From: an uncultured Eubacteriales bacterium
GTDB taxonomy: Bacteria > Bacillota > Clostridia > Oscillospirales > Acutalibacteraceae
Direction: 5' to 3'
Assembly (NCBI GenBank): GCA_934444695.1
Contig: CAKSDF010000058.1
Coordinates: 1-10,726 of the forward strand
Length of the DNA stretch: 10,726 nucleotides
Below the pieces are notes generated by a model. That model worked only from the letters and a program-made list of their open reading frames with translations, searched no databases and was not told the origin of the DNA. The position numbers and the translations under genes were made by a program. Of this stretch, positions 6,328 through 10,726 are shown piece after piece; the stretch's first letter is position 1; each line of letters begins with the position of its first letter.

Positions 6328-6365
6328 TGATTTCAAATTATTTACCCTGAAAAGGAGCGAATGTT

Positions 6366-6725
6366 ATGTCATTAAACGAAAGAAAAGGCTCGGGCGGCGT
6401 TGTCGTTTCCGACGATGTTATCGTTAAAATCGCCGAAGTGGCGGCAAAGGATGTGCCCGGCGTTAAGGGACTTGCTTCCCGTACCACCGATTTCCGTTCG
6501 ATAGTCAAGGATCGCTCGGTAAAGCCGGTGCTGGTGGAAATGCTTTCGGGCGCCATGGAAATAACAATGTATATCACCTTGACCGACGGTGTGCGTATTC
6601 CCGATGTTTGCGACGCCGTTCAAAAGGGAGTTAAAAGCTCGGTCCAGAGTATGACCGGCTGCCCTGTTACCAAGGTCAATGTCATTGTGGACGACCTTGA
6701 ACCGGACGAAAAAAACGACAAATAA
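6366..6725 (+). CDS. Asp23/Gls24 family protein (YqhY-like)
   Basis: A 119-residue acidic protein of the Asp23/Gls24 (DUF322) family. The pattern GGVVVSDDVIVKIAEVAAKDVPGV (starting near residue 10) followed by YITLTDGVRIPDVCDAVQKGVKSSV is characteristic: a start strand and helix, then the conserved central block. The tail is charged (DDLEPDEKNDK). B. subtilis YqhY, the homologue encoded next to nusB, has been connected with acetyl-CoA carboxylase and fatty-acid homeostasis; others are called envelope or alkaline stress proteins. The role here is inferred only from family and position. GGAG (6354-6357) lies 8 nt before the ATG. It is the first gene of the operon, with nusB starting 21 nt after its stop. 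Confidence 0.93.
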   Translation: MSLNERKGSGGVVVSDDVIVKIAEVAAKDVPGVKGLASRTTDFRSIVKDRSVKPVLVEMLSGAMEITMYITLTDGVRIPDVCDAVQKGVKSSVQSMTGCPVTKVNVIVDDLEPDEKNDK

Positions 6726-6746
6726 TTTTTTGGGGAATTTTTAGGT

Positions 6747-7157
6747 ATGAAGAGAGCTGTGGCAAGAGAACAGGCGTTTATTCTGGTTTTTGAAAAAAGC
6801 TTTAACGACGCCGACATCGCCGAACTTATAGGGTATGCCGCCGAAAATTGCGGCTGGGAAACCGATGAATTTATGGAAAAGCTGGCCGAGGATACGCTTA
6901 GTCACCTCGATGCCATCGATCCTGTTATAGAAAAATACTGCATCGGATGGAAAAAGGAACGCATCTCCAAGGTATCCCTTTCGATTATGCGGGTGGCCTG
7001 CGACGAGATTATGTTTATGCCGGACATTCCGGTCAGCGTTTCCATCGACGAAGCGGTTGAGCTTGCAAAGAAATTCGCTTCCGAGGAGGACGCGGCCTAC
7101 ATAAACGGCGTGCTCGGAACGGTGGCTAAAAACGAAGGCTGTGAAAAGGATAAATGA
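6747..7157 (+). CDS. nusB: Transcription antitermination factor NusB
   Basis: A 136-residue all-helical protein of normal NusB length. NusB binds boxA RNA together with NusE (ribosomal protein S10) and helps RNA polymerase read through rRNA operons. The family pattern is clear: basic N-terminus MKRAVAREQAFILVFE (1-16), and the C-terminal block SIMRVACDEIMFMPDIPVSVSIDEAVELAKKF, matching the usual LR.A..E....D.P....I.EA.E.AK.F, then AYINGVLGTVAK. The ribosome binding site is not strong: GGGGA (6732-6736) lies 10 nt upstream, and AGG at 6743-6745 is too close. Its TGA overlaps the next ATG by 4 nt (ATGA), indicating translational coupling with the TsaD-like gene. Confidence 0.96.
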   Translation: MKRAVAREQAFILVFEKSFNDADIAELIGYAAENCGWETDEFMEKLAEDTLSHLDAIDPVIEKYCIGWKKERISKVSLSIMRVACDEIMFMPDIPVSVSIDEAVELAKKFASEEDAAYINGVLGTVAKNEGCEKDK

Positions 7158-8149
7158 GCGGCGTTGTTTTGGCTGTTGATACCAGCAATTATACCACCTC
7201 GGCCGCTCTTTGCGGCGACGGACTTCGCATAATAAAAACCGCCTCAAGGCTTTTGCCGGTAGAAAAAGGTCACCTTGGACTGCGGCAGAGTGAGGCGGTT
7301 TTTCATCATACAAGGGCATTGCCCGAAATCGTTTCGGCGGTTCTTTGCAATAACGACCTTCCAATTAAGGCGGTGGCCGTTTCAAAGCGCCCGAGAGATG
7401 AGGAAGGCTCGTATATGCCCTGTTTTCTTGCGGGTAATTCCGTGGCCGAAAGTGTCGGCGCGGCCCTTCATGTGCCGGTTTACGGATTTTCGCATCAGGC
7501 GGGACACATTGCGGCGGCTCTTTACGGCGCCGGAAGGCTCGATCTTTTAAAGCAAAAATTCATCGCCTTTCATCTTTCGGGCGGAACGACCGAAGGTGTG
7601 CTCGTAACCCCAAATGAGCAAAATGTTTTTTGCACAAAGCTTATTTCAAAGACCCTCGACCTGAACGCAGGGCAGGCTGTCGACAGGGTAGGCTCGCTTT
7701 TGGGACTCGATTTTCCGGCCGGAATAGAGCTTGAAAAGCTGGCCAAAGCGGCAGTTTGCGAAGACGGGGAAGGTCAAAACGACTTACCGGGCAGCAATCT
7801 GAAAAAGTGCCTTAAAGGCGTTAAACCCTGCTTAAAGGGAAGCGACTGCTGCCTTTCGGGAGTTGTTAACCGCTGTGAACAGCTGCTGAAAGAAGGCGGA
7901 AAAAAAGAGTATGCCGCATACCTTTGCCTCGAATACATAGCAAAAACCCTCGACAAAATGACCGAGGCCATTTTAAACGAGACCGGAGACCTGCCGGTAG
8001 TTTATTCCGGCGGGGTAATGTCCAACCAAATCATTAAACAAAAGATAACCTCGAAATACGGGGAAAGAGCCGTTTTCTCGCTGCCCGAATTTTCGCGGGA
8101 CAATGCGGCGGGTACGGCAATTCTCGGAGGATTTAAATATGGATTATAA
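7154..8149 (+). CDS. TsaD/Kae1-like protein (glycoprotease M22 family paralogue)
   Basis: A 331-residue ASKHA-fold protein related to TsaD, the enzyme that helps make t6A on tRNA, but it looks like a divergent paralogue, not TsaD itself. Shared features are the DTS start (D9-S11), the metal-binding pair HQAGH (H114, H118), SGGTTE (142-147) in the nucleotide-binding site, a GQAVDRVGSLLGL block (173-185), GGVMSN (286-291), and DNAAG (D316) near the C-terminus. Differences are DTSNYTTSAAL in place of the usual ETSCDETA start, and QSEAVFHH in the second segment. These mark the Clostridia family often annotated as O-sialoglycoprotein endopeptidase or Kae1-like, of unknown function. Five Cys cluster at 219, 226, 232, 233 and 241. 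It overlaps nusB by 4 nt and xseA by 11 nt, occupying the slot where B. subtilis has folD. Confidence 0.85.
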   Translation: MSGVVLAVDTSNYTTSAALCGDGLRIIKTASRLLPVEKGHLGLRQSEAVFHHTRALPEIVSAVLCNNDLPIKAVAVSKRPRDEEGSYMPCFLAGNSVAESVGAALHVPVYGFSHQAGHIAAALYGAGRLDLLKQKFIAFHLSGGTTEGVLVTPNEQNVFCTKLISKTLDLNAGQAVDRVGSLLGLDFPAGIELEKLAKAAVCEDGEGQNDLPGSNLKKCLKGVKPCLKGSDCCLSGVVNRCEQLLKEGGKKEYAAYLCLEYIAKTLDKMTEAILNETGDLPVVYSGGVMSNQIIKQKITSKYGERAVFSLPEFSRDNAAGTAILGGFKYGL

Positions 8150-9341
8150 AAGACCGCCGGTTATGAGCGTTACCCAGCTTAACACCTATGTCAGATGCAT
8201 AATGGAAGAGGATGTTGTGCTGAAAAGCGTTTTTGTGGCAGGAGAAATATCTAATTTTAAAAATCACTATAAAACGGGGCATTTTTATTTTACCCTAAAG
8301 GACGAAAACGCTGCCGTAAAGGCGGTTATGTTCAGAACCTATTCATCCCGCCTGCGTTTTACTCCGGAGGACGGTATGAGGGTCATATGCCGCGCCAGAG
8401 CCTCGGTTTACGAACGGGACGGAGCATATCAGCTTTATGTTGAGGATATGCAGCCCGACGGATCAGGCTCTCTGTCCCTTGCCTTTGAGCAGCTTAAAAG
8501 AAAACTTTTTGCCGAAGGCCTTTTTGACGAAAAACATAAAAAGCCCATACCGAAATATCCCGAAACAATCGCCGTGGTCACATCTCCGACAGGTGCGGCG
8601 CTGCAGGATATTTTAAACATTCTTTCCCGCCGATGGCCGATTGCCCATGTGGTTGTGGTGCCGTCGGGAGTGCAGGGAGAAGGCGCCGAAAAGCAGCTTG
8701 TCCTCGGTATAAAAAAGGCCGATACTCTCGGTGCCGATACAATAATCATCGGCAGGGGGGGCGGATCGGCCGAGGATCTGTGGTGCTTTAACAGCGAGGC
8801 TTTAGCCCGGGCAATATTCGATTGCAAAACGCCGGTCATTTCGGCAGTTGGTCACGAGACCGACTTTACCATATGCGACTTTGCTGCCGATTTAAGAGCG
8901 CCTACACCTTCTGCCGCAGCTGAAAATGCCAGTCCCGAAAGTCTTATGACCGCAGGAATTGTACGAGGGTTTGAACAGCGGCTTAAAGATGGCCTTTGCT
9001 CATCTTTAAGAGAACGGGAAATGACCCTTGAAAGGCTTGAAAACTCACCTTTTTTAAAGGATCCGAAAAGAATTTTTGAGCAAAAGGAAATGTACTTTGA
9101 CGCCCTTACCGACCGCTTATCCTCGGCAGGAAAACTCTTTTTGACCGAAAAGACGGGGAACTTCGACCGACTTTGCACAAAGCTCAACGCCTTTTCGCCC
9201 CTTGCCGTGCTTTCCCGCGGGTACTCAATTGCCACCGTGAAAGGAAAAGCGGTCAAAACCGTGGCTCAGCTTAAAAAAGCCGGAGAGTTTGACCTGCGCC
9301 TGAGCGACGGAACGGTAAACTGCAAGGTAAACGACGCTTAA
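8139..9341 (+). CDS. xseA: Exonuclease VII large subunit
   Basis: A 400-residue catalytic subunit of exonuclease VII, which with several small XseB subunits degrades single-stranded DNA from both ends in repair and recombination. The N-terminal OB fold (about residues 8-100) contains VAGEISNFKNHYKTGHFYF. The catalytic domain shows TSPTGAALQDIL, GRGGGSAEDLW (205-215), GHETDF (238-243) and DLRAPTPSAAAE, followed by a helical, coiled-coil-prone region and the closing LSRGYSIA segment. The ATG at 8139 has GGAGG (8126-8130) 8 nt upstream and overlaps the preceding gene by 11 nt; the longer in-frame start at 8103 would extend that overlap and lacks a site. After the TAA the same frame stays open for another 35 codons, ending in a TAA that overlaps the xseB start, suggesting a lost C-terminal tail. 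Confidence 0.96.
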   Translation: MDYKRPPVMSVTQLNTYVRCIMEEDVVLKSVFVAGEISNFKNHYKTGHFYFTLKDENAAVKAVMFRTYSSRLRFTPEDGMRVICRARASVYERDGAYQLYVEDMQPDGSGSLSLAFEQLKRKLFAEGLFDEKHKKPIPKYPETIAVVTSPTGAALQDILNILSRRWPIAHVVVVPSGVQGEGAEKQLVLGIKKADTLGADTIIIGRGGGSAEDLWCFNSEALARAIFDCKTPVISAVGHETDFTICDFAADLRAPTPSAAAENASPESLMTAGIVRGFEQRLKDGLCSSLREREMTLERLENSPFLKDPKRIFEQKEMYFDALTDRLSSAGKLFLTEKTGNFDRLCTKLNAFSPLAVLSRGYSIATVKGKAVKTVAQLKKAGEFDLRLSDGTVNCKVNDA

Positions 9342-9449
9342 ACGACCGAATGTACAAAAGACAAAATATTAAATACAGCAGACGGTCAAGCAGCTGATGA
9401 AGTAAACGAACTTAAAACACCGGCCGCACAGCCGAAAGGAAGAATATAA
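9342..9449 (+). other. Post-stop extension of the xseA frame in the xseA-xseB gap
   Basis: Directly after the xseA TAA (9339-9341), the same frame continues through 35 sense codons to a TAA at 9447-9449. The conceptual peptide is polar and rich in Lys, Ala, Glu and Asp. Its stop shares bases with the xseB ATG at 9449 (TAATG), the classic arrangement of translationally coupled genes. This suggests an ancestral xseA tail cut off by a stop, though the third codon positions are A-rich and chance alone would leave such a frame open roughly one time in five. Confidence 0.4.
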
Positions 9450-9799
9450 TGAACGACAAAAATCAAAACGCCGTTGAAGCTTTAAACGAGCTGAGCAGAG
9501 CGTTAAAGCAGGAAGATGCATATGATCCGACCGAGCAATCGACCGGCGATGCAAGCAATATAAAAGCAGTCAAAAGCACCAAGGCCAAAAAGGCCGTCGA
9601 CAACCAAAACATTACCTTTGACAAGGCTATATCCCGCCTCGAGCAGATCGTGACAAGGCTTGAAAGCGGCAAAGAGACCCTCGAACGCTCCATCGAGCTT
9701 TTTGAGGAAGGCTCTGCGCTCACCAAGCTTTGCGAGCAGCGGCTTAAAACGGCCAGACAAAAGGTTGAAATACTTTGTAAGGAGCAGGAAGATGAATAA
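9449..9799 (+). CDS. xseB: Exonuclease VII small subunit with N-terminal extension
   Basis: A 116-residue protein whose C-terminal part (about 55-116) is a clear XseB domain: ITFDKAISRLEQIVTRLESG followed by ERSIELFEEGSAL and a helix ending CEQRLKTARQKVEIL. XseB forms helical hairpins that assemble on the XseA coiled coil. The family is usually about 70-80 residues; here some 53 extra residues precede the domain, polar and rich in Lys, Ala, Asn and Glu, probably disordered. AAAGGA (9435-9440), 8 nt ahead of the ATG, supports this start, and no other start codon exists before the domain, so the extension looks real. The gene overlaps ispA by 8 nt. Confidence 0.92.
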   Translation: MNDKNQNAVEALNELSRALKQEDAYDPTEQSTGDASNIKAVKSTKAKKAVDNQNITFDKAISRLEQIVTRLESGKETLERSIELFEEGSALTKLCEQRLKTARQKVEILCKEQEDE

Positions 9800-10688
9800 T
9801 ACCGATCTTAAATCAAGACTTAATACCTATGCGCAAAACGCAGAAAAAGCACTCGGCGAATACCTTAAAGAGAGCGCGGAAGATTATAAAATACTCATCG
9901 AGGCTATGAGATATTCTCTGCTCGGCGGCGGAAAGAGAATAAGAGCCGCCCTTTGTCAGGAATTCTGCCGTATTTGCGGAAAGGACGAAAAAATCGCCCT
10001 GCCCTTTGCCTGTGCGGTGGAAATGGTGCACGCTTATTCCCTGATACACGACGATCTGCCCTGTATGGACAACGATGATGTGAGAAGGGGAAAGCCCTCT
10101 TGCCATGTGGCCTTTACCGAGGATACCGCCCTGCTTGCGGGAGACGCCCTTCAGACCTTTGCTTTTGAAACGGCTCTTTCGGCCGACAGCGAGGAGATCT
10201 CTTCTAAAAACATCATAAAGGCCGCTTCTCAGCTTGCAAAAGGCGCAGGATGCAACGGAATGTGCGCAGGACAGGTGCTTGATCTTCTGTCGGAAAAAAT
10301 TCCCGCCGACGAACAGAGACTGCGCGAGATACAAAGCCATAAAACCGGCGATCTTATCATAACCGCCTGTCTTATGGGCTGCTATGCCGCCGACGCAAAC
10401 GAACAGCAGATCTCGGCCGCAAGAACCTACGCCGACTGTATCGGAGCCGCCTTCCAGATGGTTGACGATGTGCTTGACGTGACCTCTACCGAGGAGGAAC
10501 TGGGCAAGCCCATAGGCAGCGACGAGCAAAACAATAAAACCACCTATGTTACCCTTTTCGGTGTGGAAAAAACCATGGAAAAGGCCAAGGCACTTACCGA
10601 AAAGGCCAAAGCAGCGGTTGAAATATTCGGCGAAAACGGCGAGTTTTTAAAGCAGCTTGCCGATTATCTGCTTTATCGCAAAAATTAA
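9792..10688 (+). CDS. ispA: Polyprenyl synthetase, farnesyl diphosphate synthase type
   Basis: A 298-residue trans-prenyltransferase, the same size as bacterial farnesyl diphosphate synthases, which join isopentenyl diphosphate to dimethylallyl and geranyl diphosphate to give C15 farnesyl diphosphate for undecaprenyl and quinone synthesis. GGGKRIR (45-51) binds diphosphate. The first aspartate-rich motif is the bacterial type, HDDLPCMDNDD (86-96, with D87, D88 and D93), followed by RRGKPSCH. The second is QMVDDVLD (222-229, DDxxD at 225-229), and KTGDLI (184-189) lies between them. Aromatic residues near the first motif fit a short-chain product, but product length is inferred. The ATG at 9792 has AAGGAG (9779-9784) 7 nt upstream and overlaps xseB by 8 nt; the far-upstream start at 9660 lies inside xseB and is rejected. 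In related genomes dxs often follows; only 38 unannotated bases remain here. Confidence 0.95.
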   Translation: MNNTDLKSRLNTYAQNAEKALGEYLKESAEDYKILIEAMRYSLLGGGKRIRAALCQEFCRICGKDEKIALPFACAVEMVHAYSLIHDDLPCMDNDDVRRGKPSCHVAFTEDTALLAGDALQTFAFETALSADSEEISSKNIIKAASQLAKGAGCNGMCAGQVLDLLSEKIPADEQRLREIQSHKTGDLIITACLMGCYAADANEQQISAARTYADCIGAAFQMVDDVLDVTSTEEELGKPIGSDEQNNKTTYVTLFGVEKTMEKAKALTEKAKAAVEIFGENGEFLKQLADYLLYRKN

Positions 10689-10726
10689 GTATCTGTTGCT
10701 TAACCATAACGCACACATCCGAACAC

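Noticed and set aside
8755..8761. Run of seven G in xseA as a possible phase-variation tract
   Set aside because: It encodes the conserved GRGGGS motif and is short, so codon choice explains it.
9350..9397. 15-codon ATG frame in the xseA-xseB gap
   Set aside because: It has no ribosome binding site and no recognisable content; the in-frame continuation of xseA is the better reading of this stretch.
9813..10529. 238-codon minus-strand frame opposite ispA
   Set aside because: It is a shadow of the conserved prenyltransferase frame, with no domain and no ribosome binding site.
1..10726. CRISPR array, toxin-antitoxin pair, complete insertion sequence or a novel multi-gene system
   Set aside because: No regularly spaced repeats, transposase or paired small genes were seen; apart from the mcrC edge the genes belong to known housekeeping or sporulation families.

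Overview
The window reads as a chromosomal segment of a spore-forming, low-to-medium GC Firmicute of class Clostridia; an Oscillospirales-like gut anaerobe is my best guess. The basis is a full-length SpoIVA with an apparent sigma-E promoter, a Clostridia-style asp23-nusB-(TsaD-like)-xseA-xseB-ispA cluster, GGAG/AGGA ribosome binding sites, and promoters with near-consensus -35/-10 boxes spaced 17 bp apart. Species cannot be read from the sequence.

Layout. (1) 1-948 is accessory-looking DNA. It holds the 3' end of mcrC (nuclease subunit of a McrBC-type modification-dependent restriction system), then about 490 bp with no supportable gene but several stem-loops and broken reading frames. (2) 949-1124 (minus) is a tRNA-Pro(CGG) gene with a textbook promoter and its own terminator; its 3' end faces the mcrC side, the usual geometry of an element inserted at a tRNA gene. 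(3) 1303-2735 (plus) is a MATE-family efflux transporter preceded by a strong promoter and, about 10 nt after the predicted transcription start, a terminator-like hairpin. (4) 2950-3456 (minus) is a GtrA-family membrane protein. (5) 3690-4481 (minus) is a HAD-IIA (NagD-like) phosphatase, transcribed divergently from (6) spoIVA at 4601-6079 (plus), the spore-coat basement ATPase, which ends in a strong terminator. (7) 6216-10688 (plus) is one tightly packed operon: Asp23/Gls24 protein, nusB, a TsaD/Kae1-like paralogue, xseA, xseB and ispA.

How the genes relate. The last block is a known Firmicute housekeeping arrangement. NusB acts in rRNA antitermination, XseA and XseB are the two subunits of exonuclease VII, and IspA makes C15 prenyl diphosphate. 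The TsaD-like gene sits where B. subtilis has folD. Most junctions overlap by 4-11 nt, suggesting translational coupling. The exception is xseA-xseB, where 107 nt separate the genes; that gap is open in the xseA frame and its next stop overlaps the xseB start (TAATG), so xseA may recently have been shortened.

No undescribed multi-gene system is evident. The best second-look items are the xseA/xseB junction, the promoter-plus-terminator leader of the MATE gene, the mcrC/tRNA-Pro boundary, the TsaD paralogue and the repeat-rich gap between gtrA and the HAD gene.
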